Source of the DNA: Phycisphaeraceae bacterium
GTDB taxonomy: Bacteria; Planctomycetota; Phycisphaerae; Phycisphaerales; UBA1924
NCBI GenBank assembly: GCA_019636565.1
Contig: JAHBXG010000020.1
Location: 1-64,000, forward strand
Reading direction: 5' to 3'
DNA: 64,000 bases
Position numbers and translations under genes: made by a program. How positions within the stretch are numbered: the stretch's first letter is position 1; each line of letters opens with the position of its first letter. Below are positions 1 to 8,670 of this stretch, piece by piece. The notes beneath the pieces were generated by a model. The model saw only the letters and a list, made by a program, of their open reading frames with translations, did no database searches and was not told where the DNA came from.

Positions 1-186
1 ACTCAAGCCCTTGCCTCACTTTCCCCCGACGATCAACTCCTCCTCCGTCTTCGCGCCGATTCATCCGCATCCTTCGAACAACTCGCCTCCTCCCTCGGAG
101 GTACGCCCGACTCCCTCTACGGCCGCGCCCACCGAGCCCTCGCCCGCCTTCGCACCCTCCTCTCCGAGGAGGCGTCCGATGCCTGA
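1..186 (+). CDS. RNA polymerase sigma factor, C-terminal fragment (ECF/sigma-70 region 4)
   Basis: Frame 1 is open from the first base to TGA at 184-186, giving 61 residues of a protein that starts outside the window. The visible part has the layout of sigma region 4: SLSPDDQLLLRL, then FEQLASSLGGTPDSL, a helix-turn-helix, then HRALARLRTLLSEE. This is the domain that contacts the -35 promoter element, where ECF factors usually carry a 'lp.e.r..l.l....e.iA..lg.s...v..rl.rar..Lr' pattern. The next gene starts inside its stop region (ATG at 179), so the two are translationally coupled. ECF group and signal cannot be read from this tail. Confidence 0.8.
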   Translation, partial: TQALASLSPDDQLLLRLRADSSASFEQLASSLGGTPDSLYGRAHRALARLRTLLSEEASDA

Positions 187-643
187 CCAAATCCCATTCC
201 CCCCGCACGAAGAGCTCACGCCTCTGGCCCGCGAGCGCCGCGATGCCATGCTTCCGGCCCTTCTCTCTGAAGTTCGCCGTGTTCGCCGCCGGCGCACCGC
301 GACACGGATCGCATCGGTCGGCGGCGCCTGCGCGCTGGCCTTCGGCGTTCTCGCACTCGCCCTGCTCCGCACTTCGCCGCTCGCCACCAGCCAGCCGCTT
401 GCCAAAGTGCCCACACTTCCCACGCTGGACACGCCACACTCCGAATCACAAACCGTCCACATCGAAATCGTCCAATCCTCCCCCGACGTTCTCGAACGCC
501 TCTCTCTGCGAGCACCCTCGCTCGTCCAAGTCGAGTACATCAATACCGACCAGGCTCTGGCTCTCCTTGAATCCACCGGCGACCGTTACGGCATCATCGA
601 GATCGCAGGGCGCGTCGAGTTTCAACTCATTGCCCAACGCTGA
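179..643 (+). CDS. Single-pass membrane protein coupled to the sigma factor, possible anti-sigma or regulator
   Basis: The protein has 154 residues. I start it at ATG 179, which overlaps the sigma-factor stop by 8 bases; the reading frame is open further upstream, but that part is proline-rich shadow of the sigma gene. Residues 1-37 are charged and cytoplasmic in type (LARERRDAMLPALLSEVRRVRRRR). Residues about 41-63 form one hydrophobic segment. The rest, about 90 residues, would lie outside the membrane and ends EIAGRVEFQLIAQR. Position right after an ECF sigma gene and this topology fit an anti-sigma factor. No zinc-binding HxxxCxxC motif is present, so the role is inferred from context only. 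Confidence 0.65.
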   Translation: MPDQIPFPPHEELTPLARERRDAMLPALLSEVRRVRRRRTATRIASVGGACALAFGVLALALLRTSPLATSQPLAKVPTLPTLDTPHSESQTVHIEIVQSSPDVLERLSLRAPSLVQVEYINTDQALALLESTGDRYGIIEIAGRVEFQLIAQR

Positions 644-700
644 TTCGGCCTGTCTATTCGCGGAGGCACCCGGGCCGGTGCGTTCTACTCTTCCCCGCGA

Positions 701-1963
701 ATGTCCGAGCGTCCGCCCCAAACTCCGGCCCTGCTTTTCACCGCCTTTGAACCCAGCGGCGACGATCACGCGGCGATCGTCATCGAAGAACTTCGGAGGC
801 GCCATCCGGGGCTTCCGATCTACGCGTGGGGTGGTCCGCACATGGCCGCGGCGGGCGCGACGATCGTTGAACGCACGGGCGACGATGCGGTCATGGGCAT
901 GCCGGGCCTGAACAAGATCCGCGAGCACCAGAAGATCAACGCCCGCATCGCTGCGTGGCTGGATTCGTTCGAGCCCGGGGGCGAGAACGCGCACCTGCCT
1001 CACCGGCCGTACGTCCACGTGCCGGTCGACTCGCCCGCGGCGAATTTTCCGATCTGCGCCATCGCGAAGCAGCGGGGGCTGAAAGTTGTCCACATGGTCG
1101 CGCCGCAGTTGTGGGCGTGGGGACCGTGGCGCATCCGGAAATTGCGCCGGCTCACCGATCAGGTGCTGTGCATCCTTCCGTTTGAGGAGGAGTACTTCAC
1201 CAAGCGGGGCGTGCCGGCGCGGTTCATCGGGCACCCGTTGTTCGATGTTCGGCTTGACACCGAGCGGCTCGACGTGATCGGATCGGGCTTTGGAGAGGGC
1301 AGTCCGCGCGTCGCTCTCATGCCGGGTTCGCGACCGGGAGAGATCGACGGGAACTTCGCATTGCTGCTCGAGGCGTTTGTGCGCCTTTCGGCCGAGTTTC
1401 CGGGTCTGCGGGGCGTTGTCGCGGCGACCAAGCCGAGCGTGGAATCACGTCTGCACGAGATCGCGGCCCGGCACCGGCGCCGGTTGGGTCCGTGGCCCGA
1501 CAACCTGATCACCGTGCACGGCCAGACCGATGCGGTGATCCGATGGTGCGATCTCGCGCTGGTGGTTTCTGGAACCGTCACGCTCCAGATCGCGCGGCAG
1601 GTGAAGCCGATGGTGGTGGTGTACAAATCGAACCCGATCCTGTACCACGGCTTTGCACGCTGGCTGCTGACGACCAAGTTCTTCACGCTGCCGAATCTGA
1701 TCTCGGGCGAAGAGGTGATACCGGAATTTGTGCCGCACTTTGGGGGCGCCGAGCCCATCGCCCGTGCCGCGGGCGCCATCCTTCGGGAGCCCAAGGCGCT
1801 CGCAGCGCAGCAGCAGGAGTTGCGACGAGTCCTAGAGCGGTTCGAGGGCCTGCACGCCGGCCCCCTCGCGGCGGATCAGATCGAGCGCATCGCGGGGATT
1901 CCGCGTCGCACCACCGATGTTCCGCGCACGAAGACCGGGATGCCCACGCTCATGCCGGGTTAG
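701..1963 (+). CDS. lpxB: Lipid-A-disaccharide synthase
   Basis: LpxB joins UDP-2,3-diacylglucosamine to lipid X to make the disaccharide core of lipid A at the inner membrane. The 420-residue product (family about 380) carries the family blocks in order: EPSGD at 17-21 (usual GEASGD), VDSPAANF at 109-116 with the likely catalytic Asp110, VAPQLWAWG at 133-141, LPFEEEYF at 159-166, GHPLFD at 177-182 and LMPGSRPGEI at 206-215. A short tail after about residue 395 (TTDVPRTKTGMPTLMPG) is extra. No other lipid A gene is in the window, so it sits apart from the usual lpx cluster. Its presence indicates a Gram-negative envelope. Confidence 0.93.
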   Translation: MSERPPQTPALLFTAFEPSGDDHAAIVIEELRRRHPGLPIYAWGGPHMAAAGATIVERTGDDAVMGMPGLNKIREHQKINARIAAWLDSFEPGGENAHLPHRPYVHVPVDSPAANFPICAIAKQRGLKVVHMVAPQLWAWGPWRIRKLRRLTDQVLCILPFEEEYFTKRGVPARFIGHPLFDVRLDTERLDVIGSGFGEGSPRVALMPGSRPGEIDGNFALLLEAFVRLSAEFPGLRGVVAATKPSVESRLHEIAARHRRRLGPWPDNLITVHGQTDAVIRWCDLALVVSGTVTLQIARQVKPMVVVYKSNPILYHGFARWLLTTKFFTLPNLISGEEVIPEFVPHFGGAEPIARAAGAILREPKALAAQQQELRRVLERFEGLHAGPLAADQIERIAGIPRRTTDVPRTKTGMPTLMPG

Positions 1964-2004
1964 AGCCTTTGGTGGACCGCCTCTCGGAGGCGGGTGGTTC
2001 GACG

Positions 2005-2694
2005 TCAACCTTGCCCAACCTCAAACACCGCTGCCGTCATCAGGCGATTTCCGATTCGATCGGCAATTGGTGCATGCTCCATTTGAACCGCTTTGATCGG
2101 CACGCCGCGATCGAGCGCGCGGTTGCCGGCGATACCAAGATCGTGCTCCGCCACTTCGCGCGATTCGGAAAAGAGCAGCACTAAGGCAACGCCGTGACGG
2201 ATCAGCGGATCGCCGGAGAGTTTCGCGACGTCTCTCCTGACGGCTCCGGTCAGTTCCGCCGTGTACGAGCGATTCGGCCCCGGCACGCCCTGCGTGTATG
2301 TGAATTGCCCAACGCACTTGATTTCGAGCCAAAGGCAATCTTCGGGCGGGGCATCTACATCGCCGGTATCGGGTGCGAACAACAGACCCTCTGCCGCGGC
2401 CCGAGCTCTCCGGCCTCGGATTGCATCCTGAACACGCTGCCCCTGGCGAGGCGTCAGCACGATATCGCAACGCTTGCGCTGCGGATCGCGTTTTTGCTCG
2501 GGCGACAGCGAAGGAAACGGCACCTCGCGGAGCACGCCGAATCCGGTTGTTTCCAGGGCGCCGGCGATCGCGGCGTGCAGGCTCACTTCATCACGAGCAT
2601 CCAGCCCCGCGACAGCCTGTTCGGCGAGCAACTGATCCTCATCCTGCGCGAGCCCATCCAGCACGACTCTTGGAATATCCACACCCTGCCACAT
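2005..2694 (-). CDS. Uncharacterised protein with PD-(D/E)XK nuclease-like motif
   Basis: The 229-residue product starts at ATG 2694 (MWQGVDIPRVV), 11 bases after the stop of the membrane-protein gene upstream; the frame is open further 5' but that overlaps the neighbour. I do not recognise a named family. Residues 73-80 (RKRCDIVL) give a strand with Asp77, and residues 119-130 (DCLWLEIKCVGQ) give a strand with Glu124 and Lys126. This is the D...ExK spacing of the PD-(D/E)XK nuclease fold, with a helix containing Glu36 ahead of it and a strand HGVALVLLFSES behind. Nuclease activity is an inference. It forms a two-gene operon with the gene at 2706-3260. Confidence 0.6.
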   Translation of the reverse strand: MWQGVDIPRVVLDGLAQDEDQLLAEQAVAGLDARDEVSLHAAIAGALETTGFGVLREVPFPSLSPEQKRDPQRKRCDIVLTPRQGQRVQDAIRGRRARAAAEGLLFAPDTGDVDAPPEDCLWLEIKCVGQFTYTQGVPGPNRSYTAELTGAVRRDVAKLSGDPLIRHGVALVLLFSESREVAEHDLGIAGNRALDRGVPIKAVQMEHAPIADRIGNRLMTAAVFEVGQG

Positions 2695-2705
2695 GCGGCG
2701 CGACT

Positions 2706-3260
2706 CTACGCGTCGTGGGGCGCAGCCGCGATGGCGCCACCGACTTCCGCAGCGATGCGCTCGATCAATTCCCGCCCGGACTCCTGGGCCGCGGTCCGCG
2801 ACCGGTTCATCGCGGTTTTCCAAACCCAGGGGATGGGCAGAATGGAGAGGGGCAGATACCACACGCAGGTTTTCCAGAACTCGGTGGGATACCAGTCGAA
2901 ATAAATGGCGAGCATCGAATCGGTGATCCAGACGCCGGGAAAAACGGACAGGGCGAGGACTGCCGCGATGATCCAGGGCATTTTCGGCTTCACTCTCAAA
3001 GAAAAACCGATGCGATTTGATCCGTTCGAGGAGGAGATCGCCCCGACCAGATCGAAGTCGTAAACCCAGCCATAGGCGAGGGCCACGAAGCCGTCCGGAA
3101 CGCGTTCAAAGCCGGGTAGTTTTCCCCGTTGCGACATGGCGAGGAGTTTTTCTTCGATCTTGGCGGGCGGGAGCGGCGTAAGAATGCACGTCTGTTCCAC
3201 CGGCAGGGGACTTGCATCTTCCGCCGGAGCAGCGGATTCACTCTGTCCGGTCTCGGGCAA
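2706..3260 (-). CDS. Two-pass membrane protein, unknown function
   Basis: The 184-residue product begins MPETGQSESAAPAED with an acidic, disordered-looking head. A folded part follows (IEEKLLAMSQRGKLPGFERV). Two hydrophobic segments lie at about 94-113 (PWIIAAVLALSVFPGVWIT) and about 130-148 (CVWYLPLSILPIPWVW). A basic and acidic tail follows (RELIERIAAEVGGAI). The stop is 11 bases ahead of the nuclease-like gene on the same strand, so the two are probably co-transcribed. No family recognised. Confidence 0.65.
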   Translation of the reverse strand: MPETGQSESAAPAEDASPLPVEQTCILTPLPPAKIEEKLLAMSQRGKLPGFERVPDGFVALAYGWVYDFDLVGAISSSNGSNRIGFSLRVKPKMPWIIAAVLALSVFPGVWITDSMLAIYFDWYPTEFWKTCVWYLPLSILPIPWVWKTAMNRSRTAAQESGRELIERIAAEVGGAIAAAPHDA

Positions 3261-3401
3261 GAGTTCGGATTGTGGGCTTGATGGAGTCAGGCTCGTTTCC
3301 CCTCACCTTCCTTCGGCCACGCGGAGTCGTGGAGAACAACATACCGAGTTCTCGGCTCCGGGTTCAACGATTGGCACGCAATGTGCCAAAGGCCAAGGCA
3401 T

Positions 3402-4097
3402 ATGAAGAGCAGCAAACACACGGGCGATAACGCCCCCGGCGCGGCGTCACAAGGGCCACCCCCCCGACTTCGGTATGTAGACGTGGTGGAGTTGAGCCAC
3501 CGCCAGCCGTCGGCTCCACGCCGCATGCCGGCACAACCGTCACAGACTGTCCAGCCGGCCCGCAGGCCTTCGGGACTTCGGGTCTCGGCACCTGTGCAGG
3601 CCGAGGCTCCAGCCGCGCCGGAACAGACGGTCGAAGAGATACGCGAGGCGATCGCTCAGGCCAACCGGGAGGCAAGCCGCATCGGCCTTGGGCCCCGGTT
3701 CTTTGACACGCTCGAGCAGACCAGGCGTGCAACCCCGGCCCTGCTTTCGGATGATGCCCGCTGGGTCTTTGCCGTGAGAGTGAAGCGGGAGATTCAGGGT
3801 GGGCAGGCCGCGATCATCGCTCCAGAGTCGAGGAAGCGGCTGCTCCGCCTTGCCAACCGCTTGGGGCTGCGGAACTTCGATGCGAATCTAGTGATTGCCA
3901 TTGTGCAGGACGATGCCCGGTTGCACGGCACAGCCCTTCCGATCCCGTCGGATGCCGCCAAAGGGCCGCTTTCGCTGATCAGGCCGGCGGATGCCGAGCC
4001 CTCACGGGCCGTCAGTGGGGTGTGGGTGATGCTGGGCGCGAGCGTGGGCCTTGCTTCCGTCGGCTGCTATTGGCTCGTCATGTGGTTCTTGCGTTAG
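3402..4097 (+). CDS. Tail-anchored hypothetical protein
   Basis: The 231-residue product starts at ATG 3402, which has AAGG six bases upstream; an in-frame ATG at 3381 has no visible ribosome site. Residues 1-70 are rich in Pro, Ser and Arg and look disordered. About 75-190 is an alpha-helical region (EEIREAIAQANREASRIG, SRKRLLRLANRLGLR). Residues about 208-231 are one hydrophobic segment at the very C-terminus, so the bulk would face the cytoplasm. No named domain recognised. It stands alone between divergent and convergent neighbours. Confidence 0.6.
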   Translation: MKSSKHTGDNAPGAASQGPPPRLRYVDVVELSHRQPSAPRRMPAQPSQTVQPARRPSGLRVSAPVQAEAPAAPEQTVEEIREAIAQANREASRIGLGPRFFDTLEQTRRATPALLSDDARWVFAVRVKREIQGGQAAIIAPESRKRLLRLANRLGLRNFDANLVIAIVQDDARLHGTALPIPSDAAKGPLSLIRPADAEPSRAVSGVWVMLGASVGLASVGCYWLVMWFLR

Positions 4098-4189
4098 CGA
4101 CTGGAAAGCGCAACGAAGAGACCTGCCAGAGCGTGGCTTTGCTATCTCTCGACGGCACAAAGGCTTGTGCCGGGAGGTTTCTTCGCGAT

Positions 4190-6187
4190 TCAATCTCCCT
4201 CGGCCGCCCGCCGCGTCCACTCAAACTCAAGGGGCTCGAGCTGCTCCATGGAGGCGGTGCGCTCGGCGGTGAGGCGTGTGGCTTTGGCGTGATCCTTCCA
4301 GACATTGGGATCGCCCATCAGGCCGTCGATCTCTTTGATACGGATTTGGAGTTTTTCGATCTTTTCCTCGATCTGCTCGGTCCTCATGCGGGCGAGAGCG
4401 TTGACGGAAGGAGCGCTTGATTTCGGACCGGCTTTCTCGGCCTTCTTCCGGTCTTCCGCGTTTTTGCGCTGCTTCTCGGCATCGTCGCGGCGGTTTTTTT
4501 CGTCCGACTGGGCCCGATCGCGCTCGCGTTTTCGCTGCACGTCCTTTTCGTGCCACTCCGTGTAGCTGCCGTGGAAGACTTCGACGCCTCCGGCTCCGTC
4601 CATGACCAGCAGGTGATCGCAGGTGCCGTCGATGAGCGCGCGATCGTGGCTGATGAGGAGCATCGTGCCCTCAAACCCGCCTTCGTCGCACAGGGCTTCT
4701 TCGAGACGCTCGGCGCTCATCAGGTCAAGGTGGTTTGTGGGCTCGTCGAGCACGAGGAGGTTTTTCGCGGAGCAGAGCAAGGCGGCGATCGCGGCGCGAC
4801 TGCGCTCGCCACCCGACAACTGGCCCAGCGGCCGATCCTGATCTGTTCCTGAGAACAGGAACGCGCCGGCCAGATCGCGGGCCGCCTGCTCGCTCATCTG
4901 CACGCCCGGAACTTCTTTCTTGATCGTGTCCTGCAGGTACTGAAAGACCGGCTTGTCCGCGGGAAGGTGTTCATGCGTTTGACGGTAATAACCCACGAAC
5001 ACGTTCGATCCCATCCTGATCGTTCCGGTGTCCGATTTGATCTCACCGAGGAGAGTTCGAACCAGCGTCGTCTTGCCGGTGCCGTTGGGCCCGATGATGC
5101 CCCAGCGCTCGCCGCGCGAGAGGACCATGTCGAGGTTCTTGAACAACACCTTCTCGCCGCCACCTTCGAGCGGGTAACTCTTGGAGACCTCGCGAGCCGC
5201 AAAAACCATGTCGCCACTGCGTGGCGCCGGGGGCAGCCGCACTTCAAACGAGTGTGCCTCCGGCGGCTTCTCCAGCGAATTCAGTTCCTTCTGACGCTCG
5301 AGCTTGGTTTCGCGTCCCTTCGCCTGCGCTGCCCGCCGCCCCGCCTTGTACTTGCGGATGTACGCCTCTTCCTGCCGGAAGCGGCCCTGCTGATTTTCGT
5401 AGGCGCGGAGCATGGCCATGCGGCGCTCGGCGCGGAGCTCGCGGAAAGTCTCGTAGTTGCCCGGATAGTCGATCAGGCGGCCGTCTTCGGTTTCGACGAT
5501 GCGATTGACGACGTTGTCGAGCAAGTATCGATCGTGGCTGATCAGCAGCACGGCGCCCGGAAACTCGTTCTTCAAAAAGTTTTCGAGCCAGAGTCGCCCC
5601 TCGATATCGAGGTGGTTCGTCGGCTCGTCCAGCAGCAGCACATCCGGGTTCTCAAGCAGCAACTTCGCGAGCGCGAGTCGTCCCTTCTGGCCGCCCGAAA
5701 GCCCGCTCACCTTTACCGTGAACTGCGCATCCGTGAATCCAAGTCCGTGCAGAATCTCTGCGATCTTGTGATCGATCGTGTATCCACCCGCCGCTTCCAT
5801 CGCTTCGGTCAGGCGCTGCTGCTCATCCATCAATTTTTCGAGCTTCGTGCCTTCTGCTGTTGCCATCTCCTCATAGAGGTGATCCAGTTTTTGGTGGAGT
5901 TCGTGCAGCCGCGCAAACGCGCTCTCGGCTTCACCCCAGAGCGTCTCGTCCGGATTCAGTTTCGGATCCTGATGCAGGTACCCGGCTCGTGCCCCGCGCT
6001 GGAGCGCGACGTCGCCCGAATCCGCCTGCATCAGGCCGGCGAGCATTTTCAGGAAGGTGCTCTTTCCGACGCCGTTGCGGCCGACGACGCCCACCCGCTC
6101 TCCGGGCTCGATGGAAAACGAAACCCCGTCCAAGATGATCCGGAGCCCGAACGCGTGTTTGAGATTGGTGGCTGTAAGTACTGGCAA
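4190..6187 (-). CDS. ABC-F family ATPase (Uup/YheS-like), ribosome-associated
   Basis: The 665-residue product has two ABC ATPase domains and no membrane segment. Domain 1 has Walker A GRNGVGKST at 36-44, signature LSGGQ at 163-167 and Walker B LLLDEP at 184-189. A basic linker at about 225-320 follows. Domain 2 has Walker A GPNGTGKTT at 366-374, signature LSGGE at 457-461 and Walker B LVLDEP. Residues about 545-650 are a charged coiled coil (KRERDRAQSDEKNRRDD), as in Uup. ABC-F proteins act on ribosomes (translation factors or antibiotic protection), not in transport. The linker length and coiled-coil tail favour a Uup or YheS-type housekeeping factor over a resistance determinant, but the subtype is not certain. 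Confidence 0.9.
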   Translation of the reverse strand: MPVLTATNLKHAFGLRIILDGVSFSIEPGERVGVVGRNGVGKSTFLKMLAGLMQADSGDVALQRGARAGYLHQDPKLNPDETLWGEAESAFARLHELHQKLDHLYEEMATAEGTKLEKLMDEQQRLTEAMEAAGGYTIDHKIAEILHGLGFTDAQFTVKVSGLSGGQKGRLALAKLLLENPDVLLLDEPTNHLDIEGRLWLENFLKNEFPGAVLLISHDRYLLDNVVNRIVETEDGRLIDYPGNYETFRELRAERRMAMLRAYENQQGRFRQEEAYIRKYKAGRRAAQAKGRETKLERQKELNSLEKPPEAHSFEVRLPPAPRSGDMVFAAREVSKSYPLEGGGEKVLFKNLDMVLSRGERWGIIGPNGTGKTTLVRTLLGEIKSDTGTIRMGSNVFVGYYRQTHEHLPADKPVFQYLQDTIKKEVPGVQMSEQAARDLAGAFLFSGTDQDRPLGQLSGGERSRAAIAALLCSAKNLLVLDEPTNHLDLMSAERLEEALCDEGGFEGTMLLISHDRALIDGTCDHLLVMDGAGGVEVFHGSYTEWHEKDVQRKRERDRAQSDEKNRRDDAEKQRKNAEDRKKAEKAGPKSSAPSVNALARMRTEQIEEKIEKLQIRIKEIDGLMGDPNVWKDHAKATRLTAERTASMEQLEPLEFEWTRRAAEGD

Positions 6188-6365
6188 GCCGCGATTCTAG
6201 AAGCAGGAACCGGTTCTTCAACACCTTCGCAAAGTCTGTCATGCATCGCCGGTGGGCCGGGCCTCGATATTCCTTGTATTTCCCGGCCTTTCCCTCTGCG
6301 GCTCGCTGTGACTGTCCGTGTTGAAATGTGTTGCCAACCGCGTACTCTCTCCCCGGTCAAGCCCT

Positions 6366-6397
6366 GACTCCACCGGAGTCCGGCGCGTTCGCGCGCC
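6366..6397 (+). promoter_or_regulatory. Two adjacent hairpins in the ffh leader
   Basis: GACTCC (6366-6371) pairs with GGAGTC (6375-6380) around a 3-base loop. Directly after, GGCGCG (6382-6387) pairs with CGCGCC (6392-6397) around TTCG. Both lie just ahead of the AAAGG ribosome site of ffh. There is no T-run, so this is not an ordinary intrinsic terminator. A role in ffh expression is possible but not shown. Confidence 0.3.
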
Positions 6398-6419
6398 CGC
6401 CCAGTCCTAAAGGCACGCC

Positions 6420-7946
6420 ATGCTTGACCGCCTCACCGAATCCTTTTCCGGCCTTTTCCGCAAACTCAGCGGCAACGCCACCCTGAGCGAAAAAAACGTC
6501 CGTGACGCTATCGACGAGGTTCGAACCAATCTTCTCGATGCCGACGTGCATCTCGATGTTGTGAACGCCTTCACCGAAGCCGTGTTGAAAGACGCCCTCG
6601 GCCGCGACGTCACCAAGTCGCTCAAGCCGGGCGAAGAGATGATCGGCATCGTCCACGCCCGTCTCGTGCAGTTTCTCGGTGGAACACCGGAACAGGCCGA
6701 TCCGCGCGCCGCGCTCGAATCCACTGCCGATCAGACGATCATGAAGATCAGCCCCGGGCCCACCATCATCATGATGTGCGGGCTTCAGGGTTCGGGCAAA
6801 ACGACTACTTGCGGCAAGCTGGCTGCGATGCTGAAGAAACGGGGCAGGTCGGTCATGGTTGCCGCGGCGGATCTTCAGCGCCCGGCAGCGGTGGAGCAGT
6901 TGCACACGGTTGCGACACAGGTGGAGCGGGATTTCCCCGGCGGCTCGCAGGTGCACTTCTACGGCGAACCCGAGCGGGTTGCGGAATACGGCAAGGCGGT
7001 GGGCGTCGCGGTGCAGGTGTGCCAGCGGGCGCTCGCCGCAGCACGGCAGAAGGGCGTGGATGTTCTCATTCTGGATACGGCCGGCCGCCTCCACATCAAC
7101 GACGAACTGATGGGCGAACTCACGCAGGTGAAGCGCCTGCTTCAGCCTCATCACATCTTTCTCGTTGTTGACGCAATGAGCGGGCAGGATGCGCTCAACT
7201 CCGCAAGGAACTTCCACGAGAAGCTCGATATCGACGGCGTCATTCTGACCAAGTTTGATTCCGACACGCGGGGCGGCGCTGCGATGTCCGTCAAGCACGT
7301 GACCGGCGCACCGATCAAGTTCGTGGGTGTGGGCGAGAAGCTCGATGCGCTCGAGGATTTCCATCCGACCCGCTTCGCCGGGCGCATCCTCGGCATGGGC
7401 GATGTGGTCGCGCTGGTCGAGAAGGCTCAGGAGCAGGTCAACGAGGACGATGCGAAGAAACTCGAAGAAAAGCTCGCCAAGGGCGAGTTGACGATGGACG
7501 ATTTCCTATCGCAGCTCAAGATGCTTCGCCGCATGGGCCCGCTCAAGCAGTTGTTTTCGCTGCTGCCCGGCGTGGGGTCGATGCTGAAAGATGTGCAGAT
7601 CGAGGACAAGCAACTCGACAAGATCGAGGCGATGATCGGTTCGATGAACAAGGCCGAGCGAAAGAAACCCGACATCATCGACAACAGCCGGCGCAAGCGC
7701 ATCGCCAGCGGCTCGGGAGTCGATCAGAATGATGTGGGCCAGATGGTCAAGCAGTTCGCGATGGTGAGCAAACTCAGCAAGGGCATGGCGGGCATGAGCG
7801 CCGCGCAGAAATCCGCCGCGGCCCGCGAACTCGGCTCGGGAGGTATGGGCGGCATGATGCCCGGTCTGAAGGGCCTGCCCGGCTTTGCTTCCAAGGGCAG
7901 CAGTTTCTCGTCGAGCAAGGACCGGTTTAAGAAGCGCAAGAAGTGA
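6420..7946 (+). CDS. ffh: Signal recognition particle protein Ffh (SRP54)
   Basis: Ffh is the SRP GTPase that binds signal peptides of nascent membrane and secreted proteins and docks with FtsY. The 508-residue product has the N-domain at 1-90, G-domain with GLQGSGKTTT at 121-130, the DLQRPAAVEQ block at 151-160, DTAGRLH and TKFDSDTRGG motifs, and the Met-rich M-domain from about 330 (LLPGVGSMLKDVQ, IIDNSRRKRIASGSG). The glycine/methionine tail ends in basic KDRFKKRKK. AAAGG lies 7 bases before the ATG. It is divergent from the ABC-F gene. The 4.5S RNA partner was not found in the window. Confidence 0.96.
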   Translation: MLDRLTESFSGLFRKLSGNATLSEKNVRDAIDEVRTNLLDADVHLDVVNAFTEAVLKDALGRDVTKSLKPGEEMIGIVHARLVQFLGGTPEQADPRAALESTADQTIMKISPGPTIIMMCGLQGSGKTTTCGKLAAMLKKRGRSVMVAAADLQRPAAVEQLHTVATQVERDFPGGSQVHFYGEPERVAEYGKAVGVAVQVCQRALAAARQKGVDVLILDTAGRLHINDELMGELTQVKRLLQPHHIFLVVDAMSGQDALNSARNFHEKLDIDGVILTKFDSDTRGGAAMSVKHVTGAPIKFVGVGEKLDALEDFHPTRFAGRILGMGDVVALVEKAQEQVNEDDAKKLEEKLAKGELTMDDFLSQLKMLRRMGPLKQLFSLLPGVGSMLKDVQIEDKQLDKIEAMIGSMNKAERKKPDIIDNSRRKRIASGSGVDQNDVGQMVKQFAMVSKLSKGMAGMSAAQKSAAARELGSGGMGGMMPGLKGLPGFASKGSSFSSSKDRFKKRKK

Positions 7947-7949
7947 ATA

Positions 7950-8504
7950 TCACTTCGGCCAGAGCCAGGCCATGACCGCGCCGGTGATCAGGCCCATGAT
8001 CACGCCGTCGATGATGCCGCTGACGACCGCGGTCTTGTTCGCCTGGAACCAGATCGCGTTGGGCAAGCAGCCGACTGTAAAGGTGAGAATCCCGACCGTG
8101 CCAAGGACCTGGAAGACCTTGGCGAAAGGCTCGCCGCGGCCGAATCCCGCCGCAACTCCGACATACGCGATCAAGAACGCGGCGATGAGTTCGACGATGA
8201 ACGTGAGCAGCATGTTTCTGCCCATGCTCACCTTGTTCCACACCGAGAGAATCCCCATCGGCCCTGTTTCCCAGAGTTTCTTGATCCGTTCGCGGTCTTC
8301 GCCTTCGCAGTGCATGTTGGGATAGCCGTAGACGCCGGGCGGAAGCCCGAGGCCGCGCACGAAATCCAGTACTTTGGTGTCATCGGGCAACTTCTTGAAG
8401 TCTTTCTTGTGATGAGGCAGCGCCATCCACGCGAGTGCGCCGTAGAACCACAATGCAATCGGGGTCGCGATGATGGCAAGCCAGCAAGCCGTGAGCAGTT
8501 CCAT
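7950..8504 (-). CDS. Polytopic membrane protein, unknown function
   Basis: The 184-residue product has about four hydrophobic segments: 1-28 (ACWLAIIATPIALWFYGAL), about 98-122 (LLTFIVELIAAFLIAYVGVA), about 128-150 (VFQVLGTVGILTFTVGCLP) and about 158-182. A conserved-looking soluble loop sits between segments 1 and 2 (LGLPPGVYGYPNMHCEGED). A strong ribosome site AAAGGAGG stands six bases before the start. It converges on ffh with a 3-base gap. No named family recognised. Confidence 0.7.
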   Translation of the reverse strand: MELLTACWLAIIATPIALWFYGALAWMALPHHKKDFKKLPDDTKVLDFVRGLGLPPGVYGYPNMHCEGEDRERIKKLWETGPMGILSVWNKVSMGRNMLLTFIVELIAAFLIAYVGVAAGFGRGEPFAKVFQVLGTVGILTFTVGCLPNAIWFQANKTAVVSGIIDGVIMGLITGAVMAWLWPK

Positions 8505-8670
8505 ATGAAGCCTCCTTTGTGCCTATGAGCAGAACGAAGGCGCCCGGGAGTGTTCCGGCTGGCGCGCCGAGGTTCCGTATCGACTTGCGCTCGGGCGAAA
8601 GTTTGGAATTTGATCGCCCCGCCGGGGTTTGGGGCGGCGACCTCACATGTTTGGGGTCCGCCAGAGAGCG

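Noticed and set aside
4967..6367. 466-residue plus-strand frame antisense to the ABC-F gene
   Set aside because: The minus strand has both Walker and signature motifs; this frame has none.
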